The translations under genes and the position numbers were made by a program. From Acidobacteriota bacterium (GTDB lineage: Bacteria; Acidobacteriota; Vicinamibacteria; Vicinamibacterales; SCN-69-37): a DNA stretch of 37,220 nucleotides. Below, piece by piece: positions 1 to 9,300 of this stretch (positions are counted from its first letter, which is position 1; each line of letters opens with the position of its first letter). The notes below the pieces were generated by a model, which was given only the letters and a program-made list of their open reading frames with translations, was not told the origin of the DNA and ran no database searches. Location of the stretch: assembly GCA_013203475.1 (NCBI GenBank), contig JABMNV010000035.1:1-37220 (forward strand), in the 5' to 3' direction.

Positions 1-314
1 AGGTCAAAGATGGGATATCCCACCAGTTGACCAGGACCGTGGTACGTCACGTCCCCGCCGCGACCCGTTTCGTGGACCGTCACACCCTGGCGAGCCAGGT
101 CCTGCTCTGAGGCAATGATGTGCTTCGGCCCATGCCGAGTCTTGACGCCCAGTGTGATCACGGGCGGATGTTCCAGCAGCAGCAACGTATCGCCGATGCG
201 GCCAGCTCGGCGGTCTTCCACGAGGGCGGCCTGGAGCTTCAGCGCCTCCGCGTAGTCCACTTCGCCCAGGCGGCGGACGGTAAACGAAGAGCGGGCGCTG
301 GGTGCTACACCCAC
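1..314 (-). CDS. lipB: LipB, octanoyl-[ACP]:protein N-octanoyltransferase (partial, 3' end outside window)
   Basis: Transfers octanoate from acyl carrier protein to the lipoyl domains of 2-oxoacid dehydrogenases and GcvH, the first step of lipoate assembly in the cytoplasm. About 104 codons are visible before the window edge. The translation holds the LipB signature blocks: LLLLEHPPVITLGVKTRH, then RGGDVTYHGPGQLVGYP, which contains the conserved G-G-x-V-T-Y-H-G-P-G-Q core. The catalytic Cys/Lys region lies beyond the edge. I chose GTG at 314, which overlaps the end of the upstream E2 gene; the frame has no better start. Position directly after E2 and Lpd suits a lipoylation role: E2 carries the lysine that LipB modifies. 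Confidence 0.88.
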   Translation of the reverse strand, partial: MGVAPSARSSFTVRRLGEVDYAEALKLQAALVEDRRAGRIGDTLLLLEHPPVITLGVKTRHGPKHIIASEQDLARQGVTVHETGRGGDVTYHGPGQLVGYPIFD

Positions 315-1609
315 GACATGTCGAAGTCCTGCAGCCGCTCCTTGAGCGCCTGGAGGAACCGTCCGGCGTCTGCTCCATCAATCAGTCGATGGTCGTAGCC
401 GAGCGTGAGGTGGCACATGGGTCGAATGGCGATCATGTCATCCACAACGACCACTCGCTTGTCGACGCTGCCGACACCGAGAATGGCCACCTGGGGCTGA
501 CTGATGACTGGCAGACCAAACACCGCGCCGAAGATTCCGGGGTTGGTGATCGTAAACGTTCCGCCCTGCACTTCGTCCGGCAGGAGCTTCTTGCTTCTGG
601 CGCGGCCAGCCAGATCCTGAATCGCTCGGCAGATGCCGAGCATGTTCTTCTCGTCAGCCTTCTTGATCACGGGCACGATCAATCCCTGCTCAAGGGCGAC
701 GGCAATGCCCAGATTGATGTCTCGCTTATAAATGATGTTATCGCCGTCAATCGACGCATTCGAAAACGGAAATTCGCGAATGGTATCAACCGTCGCCTTG
801 GCCAGAAACGCCGTGTAGGTGAGCTTCGCCCCAGCCGCCTCGTATTCGGTCTTCTTCTTCTTGCGAATTTCGTCGATGCGACTGAAATCGACCTCGTAGG
901 CGGAATACACGTGGGGAGACGTGCGCAGGCTCATCACCATGTGGTCGGCAATCTTCTTCCGCATAATGCCCATCGGTTCGATGCGCACGTTTTCGCCCGG
1001 CGCGAACGCCTGAATGCTCGCGGCTGCCGGCACAGGTGTCGCGGCCGTTCCCGCTGAGGGCTGTGCCGCCGCTCCGCTTTCAACAAACGCCAGGATGTCT
1101 TTCTTCGTTACGCGCCCGGAGATGCCTGTCCCGTTCAACTGGCTCAGATCCACGCCGTGTTCCTTCGCGATGTTCCGCACCACGGGCGACGATTTGGTGC
1201 GGAGGCGGGTCTCGAGGTCGTTGGCCGACTCCGGGCCGGGGCCCGTCTCGGCCTGGGGCGCATCGCTTGCTGCGGCGGCCGAAGTTGCGACGGCCGCCGG
1301 CGCAACCTCTGTCGCAGCCGCAGACGTGTCCGGCGCTGCGACCGCTATGTCTGACGCGGCGGTGCTTTCGCCGGCCACGCCGATCAAGGCGACGACGCTG
1401 TTGACGGGTACCGTCTCGCCTTCCTTGACTGCGATCTCAAGCAACACGCCCGCGCCAGGTGAGGGAATCTCAGCGTCCACTTTGTCCGTGGAAATCTCGA
1501 ACAGCGGCTCATCTTTATCAACCGCGTCGCCGACCTTCTTGATCCAGCGAACGATCGTGCCTTCTGCGATTGATTCGCCCATCTGGGGCATTACTACTTC
1601 AGTGGCCAT
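305..1609 (-). CDS. 2-oxoacid dehydrogenase complex, dihydrolipoamide acyltransferase (E2)
   Basis: Core E2 subunit of a pyruvate, 2-oxoglutarate or branched-chain 2-oxoacid dehydrogenase; it moves the acyl group from lipoamide to CoA. The 434 residues show one N-terminal lipoyl domain (about 1-78) with the lipoylated Lys43 in the STDKVDAE context, an Ala/Pro-rich hinge (about 80-135), a peripheral subunit-binding domain (about 137-177) and the C-terminal catalytic domain ending in DHRLIDGAD, with His407 and Asp411 matching the H-x-x-x-D-G active site. ATG at 1609 is well placed. Lpd lies 36 bp upstream and lipB overlaps downstream, so these look co-transcribed. No E1 gene is visible, so the substrate cannot be fixed; sucB- or bkdB-type are both possible. 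Confidence 0.93.
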   Translation of the reverse strand: MATEVVMPQMGESIAEGTIVRWIKKVGDAVDKDEPLFEISTDKVDAEIPSPGAGVLLEIAVKEGETVPVNSVVALIGVAGESTAASDIAVAAPDTSAAATEVAPAAVATSAAAASDAPQAETGPGPESANDLETRLRTKSSPVVRNIAKEHGVDLSQLNGTGISGRVTKKDILAFVESGAAAQPSAGTAATPVPAAASIQAFAPGENVRIEPMGIMRKKIADHMVMSLRTSPHVYSAYEVDFSRIDEIRKKKKTEYEAAGAKLTYTAFLAKATVDTIREFPFSNASIDGDNIIYKRDINLGIAVALEQGLIVPVIKKADEKNMLGICRAIQDLAGRARSKKLLPDEVQGGTFTITNPGIFGAVFGLPVISQPQVAILGVGSVDKRVVVVDDMIAIRPMCHLTLGYDHRLIDGADAGRFLQALKERLQDFDMSWV

Positions 1610-1645
1610 TCAGTTCCTCAGTCTCTCCCAGCACCCAGCACCAAC
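1610..1645 (-). repeat. short imperfect GGTGCTG repeat in the lpd-E2 gap
   Basis: The 36-bp gap between lpd and the E2 gene holds, on the minus strand, two adjacent GGTGCTG heptamers followed by GGGAGAGACTGAGG, which may serve as the E2 ribosome binding site. The repeat is short and could be chance. It resembles in style, but not in sequence, the 8-bp arrays found later in the window. Confidence 0.35.
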
Positions 1646-3067
1646 TCACATATGTATCGCCGTGCCATGCACCGCGTGTGCTGCCTCACCCACCGCCTCA
1701 GACATCGTCGGATGTGCGTGGATGGTGCGGATCAGTTCTTCCACCGTGCACTCCAACCGCAGCGCGATGCCGGCCTCGGCAACCAGTTCTGTCGCGCGCG
1801 GGCCGATCATGTGCACGCCCAGGATCTCGTCGTATTTCTTCTCGGCGACGATCTTCACGAACCCGTCGGTCTCGTTGGCGATCTTGGCTCGGCCCAGGAC
1901 AAAAAATGGAAACACGCCGACCTGCACGTCATACCCGCGGTCGATGGCCTGCTGCTCGGTCAGGCCAATACTGCCAATCTCGGGGTCGCAGTACGTGCAA
2001 CCCGGCACCTGATCGTAGTTGATGGGCTGCACGTCGTGGCCAGCAATTCGCTCAGCCAGCACAATACCTTCAGCAGATGACAAGTGCGCAAGCTGCGGGT
2101 GCGCGCCAGTGCCCATCGTGATGACGTCTCCGACGGCCGAGATACCAGGCACGCTGGTCCGAAACAGCGAGTCGACCTTGATGTAACCGTGCTCCATCTC
2201 GAGGCCGAGCTCCTCGGCGCCAAGGCCATCCGTGACCGGGCCCCGACCGGTGGCCACCAGCAACTTGTCGACCGTCATCGTCTCGGTCTTGCCATCAGCG
2301 TCCACCATGTCGATCGTGACTGCGTTGTCCTTGACCGTCGCCGAAGTCACCTTCGTGCCGGTCTTGACGACAATGCCCTGTTTCTTGAAGGCCTTGGCGA
2401 GCTCGGCAGAGACGGCTTCGTCTTCGTTGGGCACCAACCGTGGTAACAGCTCAATGATGGTGACCGCGCTGCCGAAGCGGCGATAGATCGACGCGAACTC
2501 CACACCCACCGCACCACTGCCCATGATCGCCAACGACGCTGGCACGGCCGGCAGGGCGATCGCCTGATCGCTGGTGATGATGTGCGTCTGGTCCAGTTCG
2601 ATGCCGGGCACACTCCTGGCGTACGACCCTGTGGCAACGATGATCTCTTTGGCCTGCAGCGTCAGTGGCTCTGCGTCAGGCGAGGTGACCTGGACCGCTC
2701 CACCGCCCGCCAAGCGTGCGCTGCCCTTGATCCACTCAATCTTGTTCTTCTTGAAGAGATACTCGACACCTTTGGTCAGCCCGGTCACGACCTTGCCGCG
2801 ACGTGCGTTGACCCGACTCATGTCGATCGACGGCTTGCCGTCGCCGATCACCAGCCCCCATTCCTTGGCGTCCTGGGCGATCTTGAGCGCGTGCGCGTGT
2901 TCGAGCAACGCCTTGGTCGGAATGCAGCCCCAATTCAGACACGTGCCGCCCAGGGTCGGCTGACGCTCCACCACGGCGGTCTTCAGGCCGAGCTGTGCCG
3001 CGCGAATGGCGGCCACATAGCCGCCGGTGCCAGCGCCAATCACTACCACGTCGTATTCGTGTGCCAC
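1646..3067 (-). CDS. lpdA: dihydrolipoyl dehydrogenase (E3)
   Basis: FAD flavoprotein that reoxidises dihydrolipoamide on E2 (or GcvH) and passes electrons to NAD+. The 473 residues match the usual family length. Visible are the N-terminal dinucleotide fold (VVVIGAGTGGYVAAIRA), the redox-active disulfide in GGTCLNWGCIPTKAL (Cys43, Cys48), a second NAD-binding fold around IMGSGAVGVEFASIYRRFG, the FAD-binding VGDV block, and the C-terminal HAHPTMSE active-site pair (His452, Glu457) donated across the dimer. The start is GTG at 3067 behind AGAGGGA. It is first in the lpd-E2-lipB cluster, which suggests the three form one lipoate-dependent operon. Confidence 0.95.
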   Translation of the reverse strand: MAHEYDVVVIGAGTGGYVAAIRAAQLGLKTAVVERQPTLGGTCLNWGCIPTKALLEHAHALKIAQDAKEWGLVIGDGKPSIDMSRVNARRGKVVTGLTKGVEYLFKKNKIEWIKGSARLAGGGAVQVTSPDAEPLTLQAKEIIVATGSYARSVPGIELDQTHIITSDQAIALPAVPASLAIMGSGAVGVEFASIYRRFGSAVTIIELLPRLVPNEDEAVSAELAKAFKKQGIVVKTGTKVTSATVKDNAVTIDMVDADGKTETMTVDKLLVATGRGPVTDGLGAEELGLEMEHGYIKVDSLFRTSVPGISAVGDVITMGTGAHPQLAHLSSAEGIVLAERIAGHDVQPINYDQVPGCTYCDPEIGSIGLTEQQAIDRGYDVQVGVFPFFVLGRAKIANETDGFVKIVAEKKYDEILGVHMIGPRATELVAEAGIALRLECTVEELIRTIHAHPTMSEAVGEAAHAVHGTAIHM

Positions 3068-3136
3068 GCGTCCCTCTTCTCAGGCCCCACATCCAGCCAG
3101 TTGACCGATGACAAAGGGCAAGCGAGGTACGTTAAC

Positions 3137-3180
3137 AAAAAAAGACACCCGCGGGTCAGCGTCAGCCAGTCCACGGGTGT
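3137..3180 (-). terminator. rho-independent terminator of the HU-like gene
   Basis: On the minus strand ACACCCG (3180-3174) pairs with CGGGTGT (3151-3145) and is followed by C and seven T residues (3143-3137). This is the classic stem plus U-tract arrangement. It lies between the HU-like gene and lpd, so the HU gene is probably its own transcription unit and lpd starts from a promoter just downstream. Confidence 0.8.
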
Positions 3181-3198
3181 GAGTCGGGCTCCCGGCCG

Positions 3199-3498
3199 TT
3201 ACTTGTGCGGAAGTACTGCGTCTTTGAGTTGCTTCGCGATTCGGGCCTTGACTACGGTCTTGGCGGGAATCTTGATGGTCTCGCCCGTTGCGGGGTTTCG
3301 ACCATCACGGGCCTGCCGGTTCTGCACCACGAGCTTGCACATCCCGGGAACCGTGAACTCTCCTGTCCGTTTCAGTTCTTTCTCGGACAAGACCAGTAAT
3401 TCATCAAAGAGGTCTCGCACCACCGTTCGCTTCATGTCGAACTTATCAGCGAAGTGTGCGAACAACTCCATCTTACCCATGCGGCTGGCGTCTGCCAT
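3199..3498 (-). CDS. HU/IHF-family DNA-binding protein
   Basis: Small nucleoid-associated protein of 99 residues, the family's usual size (90-100). The C-terminal half shows the hallmark beta-arm and following strand: GRNPATGETIKIPAKTVVK, with Arg-Asn-Pro at the arm tip that intercalates into DNA and causes bending. The N-terminal part (about 8-50) is the helical dimerisation body. The start ATG at 3498 is preceded by GGAGTGACC, a good ribosome binding site. A strong terminator follows directly. It is divergent from queF with about 130 bp between starts. Whether it behaves as HU or as IHF cannot be told from sequence. Confidence 0.93.
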   Translation of the reverse strand: MADASRMGKMELFAHFADKFDMKRTVVRDLFDELLVLSEKELKRTGEFTVPGMCKLVVQNRQARDGRNPATGETIKIPAKTVVKARIAKQLKDAVLPHK

Positions 3499-3629
3499 CG
3501 GTCACTCCAATCCTGAATCGCGGGAACCCGACAGCGCCGTCGTGGTTCTCAATCAAGTTCCCGTGTACGTGCCGGTATCGTAGCCCCGGTCCACCAGTGA
3601 AAGTCAATTGCTGCGTCTACAATACCAGC

Positions 3630-3986
3630 ATGGCCGAACCGATTGATACCTTCCCGAATCCGTGTCCGGACCGGGATTACAACATAGACATCCGCTGCCC
3701 GGAGTTCACATCCATGTGCCCCAAAACCGGCCTGCCGGACTTCGGGGAGATCCGAATCCAGTACGTTCCGGGCCAGACCTGCCTGGAACTCAAGGCGCTG
3801 AAGTACTACCTGGCAGACTATCGGAACCAGGGGATTTTTTACGAGGCGGCCACGAACAAGATTCTCGACGATCTGGTCGGGGCCTGCCAACCGAAACGGA
3901 TGACCGTGACGGGCGCGTTCACCGCACGAGGTGGCATCAGCACGACCGTGGTCGCCACGCACGGGACCAACGTCCCGCCCTCTTAA
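3630..3986 (+). CDS. queF: NADPH-dependent preQ0 reductase QueF (unimodular type)
   Basis: Reduces the nitrile of 7-cyano-7-deazaguanine (preQ0) to preQ1 for queuosine in tRNA. The 118-residue product matches the short, single-domain (YkvM-like) form. Visible are FTSMCPKTGLPDFGEI, with the Cys that forms the thioimide adduct and the Asp that follows, then the ELKALKYYL strand and the NKILDDLV and FTARGGIS blocks typical of the tunnelling fold. ATG at 3630 fits the family N-terminus; the frame is open further upstream but that part is not conserved. I see no preQ1 riboswitch in the gap upstream. It is followed by a hairpin and a helicase gene with no apparent functional link. Confidence 0.94.
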   Translation: MAEPIDTFPNPCPDRDYNIDIRCPEFTSMCPKTGLPDFGEIRIQYVPGQTCLELKALKYYLADYRNQGIFYEAATNKILDDLVGACQPKRMTVTGAFTARGGISTTVVATHGTNVPPS

Positions 3987-4042
3987 CCCTGGTTCATCGC
4001 CTGGCACCGGCCCCCTTCTTGCACTCCTAGAGGCGTGGCGCG

Positions 4043-4075
4043 GCGATCCACCCGTATTTCGTGGGGTGGGATCGC
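4043..4075. other. imperfect inverted repeat (hairpin) between queF and the helicase gene
   Basis: GCGATCC at 4043-4049 is answered by GGATCGC at 4069-4075, with ACCC opposite GGGT extending the stem across one bulge. There is no T run, so this is not a standard terminator. It may end queF transcription in another way or act as an operator or leader hairpin for the helicase gene, whose GTG start is 40 bp downstream. Confidence 0.5.
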
Positions 4076-4114
4076 AGATTTCGCCATTTCCCGCGCCTCG
4101 GGGAGTGAAGAAAA

Positions 4115-5629
4115 GTGCCAGATCACGGCCGACCACCAGAACCAGGCGATCTCATCTGGGTCCGTCGGCGGCCCTGGCGTGTCCGATCGACCACCGTTGG
4201 AGTCGGCCTGCACCGCGTGGCCGTGGTGTCGCCTGGACGGCCATTCGCCGACCGGACCTTTCTGATGCCCGCCGACACCTGGACCCACGAAGACGCGCGC
4301 CGAACACAGGACGTTTCCCCCCGCCGGGCCGTCGCCTGGCTGGCCGCCTGCGTGGCACGCGCACATCCGGCCTTCACTCCAGCGACAATTGTTCGAGCCA
4401 ACAGCACGCTGCTGCCCTATCAATTGGAGCCGGCGCTGGTCGTCCTCGCGGGAGCGCGGCGCGTGCTGATCGCCGACGCCGTGGGACTGGGCAAGACCGT
4501 GCAGGCGGTGCTGATCGTCGCCGAACTCCTCGCCCGTCGTCCCGACGCGCGTGTGTTGATCCTGGTGCCTGCGCCGCTGCTCGCGCAGTGGACCGAAGAA
4601 CTGGCGCAGCGCTTTTCGCTCACCGCCCGCTCAGCGGACGCTGCGACGTTCAGGCAACTCAGAGCCGATCAGGCATATCTGAGTAGTCCCTGGAACAGCG
4701 CCGGCATCTGGCTGGCGTCGCCTGATTTTCTGAAGCAGCCGCACGTGCTCAAGGAGGTGCCCAACACATCCTGGGACGCACTCGTAGTCGACGAGGCCCA
4801 CACCATGGCCGGCGACTCGTACCGCCGAGCCGCGGCGCACGCGCTGGCGCTGGCAGCCCGACACGTCGTGCTCCTGACCGCGACGCCGCACGATGGCGAC
4901 GAGGTGCGATTCAGGCGCCTGCTCTCGATTGGCGCGCAGGGACGCGCTGACCCGCTCACGGTTTTTCGTCGGACACGTCTCTCTCGTCGGCGTCCTGATC
5001 GACGACTGCACCTCCGGCCGAGCGTGGCGGTCTGCCGCGCCTTGGCAGCCGTCGATCAGTTTGCGTCTGCCGCGACGCGGTCGGCTGCAAGATCGACCGG
5101 TGCAGAGAATCACATCCAGGCGCTGCATCTCATCTGCACGATCTTCCGCAAACGGGTGCTCTCGTCGAGCGCGGCGTTTGCCGCTTCCGTGGAGCGACGC
5201 CTGGCCATCGTAGAACAGCAGTCACACTCGGCAAGTCCAGGGTCATCGGAGGCGTGGGCGCAACTCGCCTTGTTCGAGTCTGACGACATGCCGGGTGATG
5301 AGGCACGGGCGCTGGAAGCGTCGACCGGCGTGCCCGCCGGACGCGAACTGGCGTGGCTGCGGCGACTACACCACTTGGCTTCGGTCGGGTCCAGGACGGA
5401 TCTCAAGTTGGCGCGTTTGTCTACCCTGCTGCGCCGGGCGAATGAGCCTGCAATCGTCTTCACGGAGTACCGGGACTCCCTTCAGGCCGCGGCGATCGCC
5501 CTGGGATCGGCGCGGCCGGTCGCGCTCCTCCACGGCAGTCTGCCACCAACTGAACAGCGCCGCGCCATCCGGGCGTTTGTCGAGGGGCACACATCCTGCT
5601 GGCCACCGACGTGGCAAGCCAGGGATTGA
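4115..5629 (+). CDS. SNF2-type helicase, DrmD-like: N-terminal part of a frameshifted gene
   Basis: Superfamily 2 ATPase of the SNF2 type. The N-terminus (PGDLIWVRRRPWRV, residues about 10-23) resembles DISARM helicase DrmD. RecA domain 1 carries motif I DAVGLGKTVQA, motif II DEAHTMAG and motif III LLTATPHDG. Domain 2 begins with AIVFTEYRDS and LLHGSLPPTEQRR. The frame then goes out of register at a run of four G (5584-5587) and stops after about 14 unrelated residues (GHTSCWPPTWQARD). One added G would join it to the frame that supplies motifs V and VI. Start GTG at 4115 follows GGAG at 4102-4105. The full protein would be about 742 residues. Either the gene is inactivated or the base is a sequencing error; all helicase motifs on both sides remain intact. 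Confidence 0.82.
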   Translation: MPDHGRPPEPGDLIWVRRRPWRVRSTTVGVGLHRVAVVSPGRPFADRTFLMPADTWTHEDARRTQDVSPRRAVAWLAACVARAHPAFTPATIVRANSTLLPYQLEPALVVLAGARRVLIADAVGLGKTVQAVLIVAELLARRPDARVLILVPAPLLAQWTEELAQRFSLTARSADAATFRQLRADQAYLSSPWNSAGIWLASPDFLKQPHVLKEVPNTSWDALVVDEAHTMAGDSYRRAAAHALALAARHVVLLTATPHDGDEVRFRRLLSIGAQGRADPLTVFRRTRLSRRRPDRRLHLRPSVAVCRALAAVDQFASAATRSAARSTGAENHIQALHLICTIFRKRVLSSSAAFAASVERRLAIVEQQSHSASPGSSEAWAQLALFESDDMPGDEARALEASTGVPAGRELAWLRRLHHLASVGSRTDLKLARLSTLLRRANEPAIVFTEYRDSLQAAAIALGSARPVALLHGSLPPTEQRRAIRAFVEGHTSCWPPTWQARD

Positions 5630-6342
5630 ATCTGCAACATCGTGCGCGATGGGTCATCAATCTCGACCTGCCCTGGACGCCCGTTCGCCTGGAACAACGT
5701 GCGGGTCGCGTGGATCGCATCGGCCAGACGCGCCCGGTCCACATCACGGTCATCACCACACGCCACGGGGCGGAAGCGGCGATGCACGCTCGGCTCGCCG
5801 AGCGTCAGGGCGTCAGCGCCGCGGCGGCCCTGCAGACGTGCACCCGCTGGACGCGCGCGGCCCGTGGCCTCGCGCGCCTGTTTCTGCGCCAGCGGGCGCT
5901 CGTCGCCCGCTGGCGCGGCCCCGCCCCCACCGCGCTCCCGCGCGCTGCGGTGCGGCCGTCTCTCTTCCACCGACTCTGCGGCACCGCGTCCTCGCCGGCC
6001 ACCATTCTCGAAATCCCCCTGATGTCGGCAGACGGCACCGTGCTCGAACGCGTGTTCGCCGTCGAGGACGGTGCCGTATCCGACGGCGCCGACGACGCCG
6101 TGAGTCGCCGCACGCGTGCGCTTGACGCCCGCCTACGACAACGACGCAACCGAGAGCAAGGCGCCGTGCGTCAGCCCGGCCGCCCGGCGGCCGCGCAGCC
6201 GGGTCTGTTCGACGCGCGCGAATTACTTGACGCGCGCGATCAGCCCGCGCCAAACGCTTCGCGTGAGACAGCGTTGGCCACGGCGTCCGGCGTGCGCGCA
6301 GGACGCCCGCGGGCGGTGCTGGTGCTGGAGGTCCGCCGATGA
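5587..6342 (+). CDS. SNF2-type helicase, DrmD-like: C-terminal part of the frameshifted gene
   Basis: Continues the gene above in the -1 frame from base 5587. It opens with AHILLATDVASQGLNLQ (motif V) and LDLPWTPVRLEQRAGRVDRI (motif VI, with the Q-R-x-G-R-x-x-R-x-G-Q arginine fingers). The remaining residues form an Arg/Ala-rich C-terminal tail without recognised domain. As an isolated frame it could only start at GTG 5611, which would cut into motif V, so independent function is unlikely. Its TGA overlaps the ATG of the methyltransferase gene (ATGA at 6339-6342), showing that the two genes are translationally coupled and probably work together. Confidence 0.8.
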   Translation, partial: AHILLATDVASQGLNLQHRARWVINLDLPWTPVRLEQRAGRVDRIGQTRPVHITVITTRHGAEAAMHARLAERQGVSAAAALQTCTRWTRAARGLARLFLRQRALVARWRGPAPTALPRAAVRPSLFHRLCGTASSPATILEIPLMSADGTVLERVFAVEDGAVSDGADDAVSRRTRALDARLRQRRNREQGAVRQPGRPAAAQPGLFDARELLDARDQPAPNASRETALATASGVRAGRPRAVLVLEVRR

Positions 6343-9300
6343 CCGTCCCGGGCATCAGCGGCCGACTGCTGCCCGCGCGCTTTATCGCCGAGCAGATCGC
6401 GCCTGGCGCGACCGGCGGCAGACGGACACAGGCGGGTTGGGAGCGCTGGTGGAGAGAGGTCGAACGTACGTGCGGCCCCGCCACAGGCGTCCGGACGCTT
6501 TTTGATGTGGCCGCCATGCCCCTGTTCGGTCGGCTCGGCTATCGCACACTCCACCCGCAGTTCACTCCCCAGGCCGTTTGCGCCACATTGCTCACACCCC
6601 GCGGCCGCCCCATCGCCCTGGTGGTCCGGAACTGGGCCCGACGGCCCTCGTCAGTCTGGCGAGAAGCGACCGCCGCCGCGCGCTACATCGGCGCCGCGTG
6701 GTGCTTTGTGCTTGCGCCGCCGACGTTGTCGATCCTGCCGGCTCACAGCCACACGACGCGGCGTAGCCTCGACCTGGCGCTGCCGCTATCGGTGCAGTCC
6801 GCATCACTGGGTACGTTCCTCGCGCTGGCGACCGCCGCGTCGTTCGACGTGACGCCCAAGTCCACGTTGGACCACTGGATCAGTCTCGCCGCCACCTATC
6901 AGGCCCGGGTTCGGTCTGACCTGCAGCATGGCGTGCTTGACGCGCTCGGCGAACTGTCATCCGTACTGTCTTACCGACAGGGCGAGGTCTCGCCCAGAGA
7001 CGAAGCGCTGACGATCGTCTACCGCGTCCTTTTCTTGCTCTTCGCCGAGTCGCGCAACCTCGTCCCGCAGCATCATCCAATCTATCGGGAGGCGTACACG
7101 CTGTCGTCCCTGTGCGATGCCGCGCTGCACACGATTCCCGCGCGAGGCGTATGGGATGGACTCGCAGCCATCTCACGTCTCTCGAGGCATGGCGGACAGG
7201 TCGATACACTCAAAGTCTTTCCGTTCAACGGCCACCTGTTCTCAGCGGGGTCGGCGCCTTCACTGGAGTCCACTCGCAATGGCGGTCGGCCCACCTCGGC
7301 CAGCGACGCACGGGATCTGGCCGTCAGCCGCTCCCTGATCGCCCTCGGCACGCGTCGGGAACCCTCAGGACGCGTGCGCATCAGCTACGCCGAACTTGGC
7401 GTCGAGGAACTTGGTGCGGTGTACGAGCGGGTCCTCGAAGTTGGAACACGAGGCCAGAGCCACGCGCGCAAAGACACCGGCACGTTTTACACTCCACAGG
7501 CACTGGCCGACTTCGTGGTGCACCGCACCCTGAGCCCGCTTGTCGCGCACCAATCGGCCGACCGCATTCTCTCCCTCCGTGTGCTCGACCCCGCGATGGG
7601 CTCAGGCGCCTTTCTCGTGGCAGCGCTCCGCTTCCTGACCGACGCCTACGAACGGGCCCTCGTGCGCGAGGGACGCTGCGGGCCGTCAGACATAACGGCT
7701 GCAGATCGCGCACGTTTTCGGCGGAATATCGCGCAGCAGTGCCTGTTCGGCGTGGATCTCAATCCCGTGGCTGTGCAAGTCGCCCGCCTGTCCCTGTGGC
7801 TGGCCACACTCACCCACGCCCGCCCCCTGAGCTTCCTCGACCATCGCCTGCGCCAGGGGAACAGCCTGATCGGCGCCACACCGGCAGACATCGAGCGCGC
7901 CCCGGGAGCCGCGATCCGCACGTTGCCGCTGTTTGACACTGCGCGGTCACACCTTGAAGGCACGCTGCGGGCCGTCTTGCCGACGCTCACCGACATCTTT
8001 GGCCAACCTGACGACACGGTCACCGACGTGCGTCGCAAAGAGGCGGCGTGGGCAGACCTGCGTCAGCAGTCGCACCCGCTTTCGCGCTGGCAGCTCGCCG
8101 TCAGTCTGTGGTGCGCCCAGTGGTTGTGGCCGAAAGACAGCCGCTGTCCGTCGCCCGCTGAAATTCGCATCGCCGCGCATCGCATCGCGAGCGACCACCG
8201 CGTCGGTAACGCCCGCGGCCAGCGCACCGTGTCTGACGCAATGGCCCTCCACATAGGACAGTGGGCGACCGTGGCGCGACAGATGGCCGCGCAACACCAG
8301 ATGTTCCACTGGCCGTTGGAGTTTCCGGACGTGTTCTACGACACGACCGGAGCGCCCAGGCGCGATGCCGGCTTCGATGCCGTGATCGGTAACCCGCCAT
8401 GGGAGATGATCCGGCGAGACGCCACCTCTGGCCGTCGAGGCTGTGGACGAGACCCGGTGGTGGCGTTCGTGCGCGGGTCCGGTCTGTTTCCGCTCTGCCA
8501 GCGCGGCCACCTCAACCTGTATCAACCGTTCGTTGAGCGCAGCCTGTCACTGGCGCGGCCCGGCGGACGCGTCGGACTCATCGTGCCCTGGGGATTTGCC
8601 GTGGACGACGGCGCCAGCGCGTTGCGCTCTGCACTCTTCGAGGCCGCCGCTGTTGACGCCGTTGTGGGTTTCGACAACGCACGCGGCCTGTTTCCCATTC
8701 ATCGCGGCCTGCGCTTCGCCGTGGTCGTGGCTCAACCCCGGAGCGGGCCCAGAGATGCACGAGCCACCTTCGGAATTACGACGACCGAGGAAATCGAGAC
8801 CCTGACGACCTCGGTCGAGGAACCATTGCCCATCCGGTTGGGCTCGGAAGACCTGATGACGGTCGGCGGCCCCACCCTGCGAATTCCGGATCTCCGCCAG
8901 GCCGACGATCTCGAGTGGCTCCTGGCCATCATGCGCGCGCATCCAGCACTGGGGGCGACGCAGGGGTGGCAAGCGCAGTTCAGTCGCGAACTCAACGCCA
9001 CCGACGACCGAGACTCTTTCAAGGACCGACGGGGTGCCACCAGGATTCCGGTGGCCGGCGGCAAACACATCGAGCCATTCAGGGTCCGCATCAACGACTG
9101 CGGACAGTTCATGGGCGTCGACGCCGCGCGCAGACGCCTGCCCGACTTACGATTCACCAAGCCGCGGCTGGTCTATCGCGACGTGTCAGGGGTGGGTAAT
9201 CGCTTCACGCTCATTGCGGCGGTGATGCCAGGCGACGTGGTGACCACCCACACGCTGTTCTGTCTCCGCAAGGAGTTGCCAGTCCAGCAGCAGCACTTCC

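Noticed and set aside
3499-3629. preQ1 riboswitch upstream of queF
   Set aside because: I looked for the short pseudoknot aptamer with an A-rich tail before the start and do not see one; the region is simply a divergent promoter gap.
5582-5595. Programmed -1 frameshift in the helicase gene
   Set aside because: The site (GAG GGG CAC) is not a canonical X-XXY-YYZ slippery heptamer and helicases of this type are not known to use one; a missing base is simpler.
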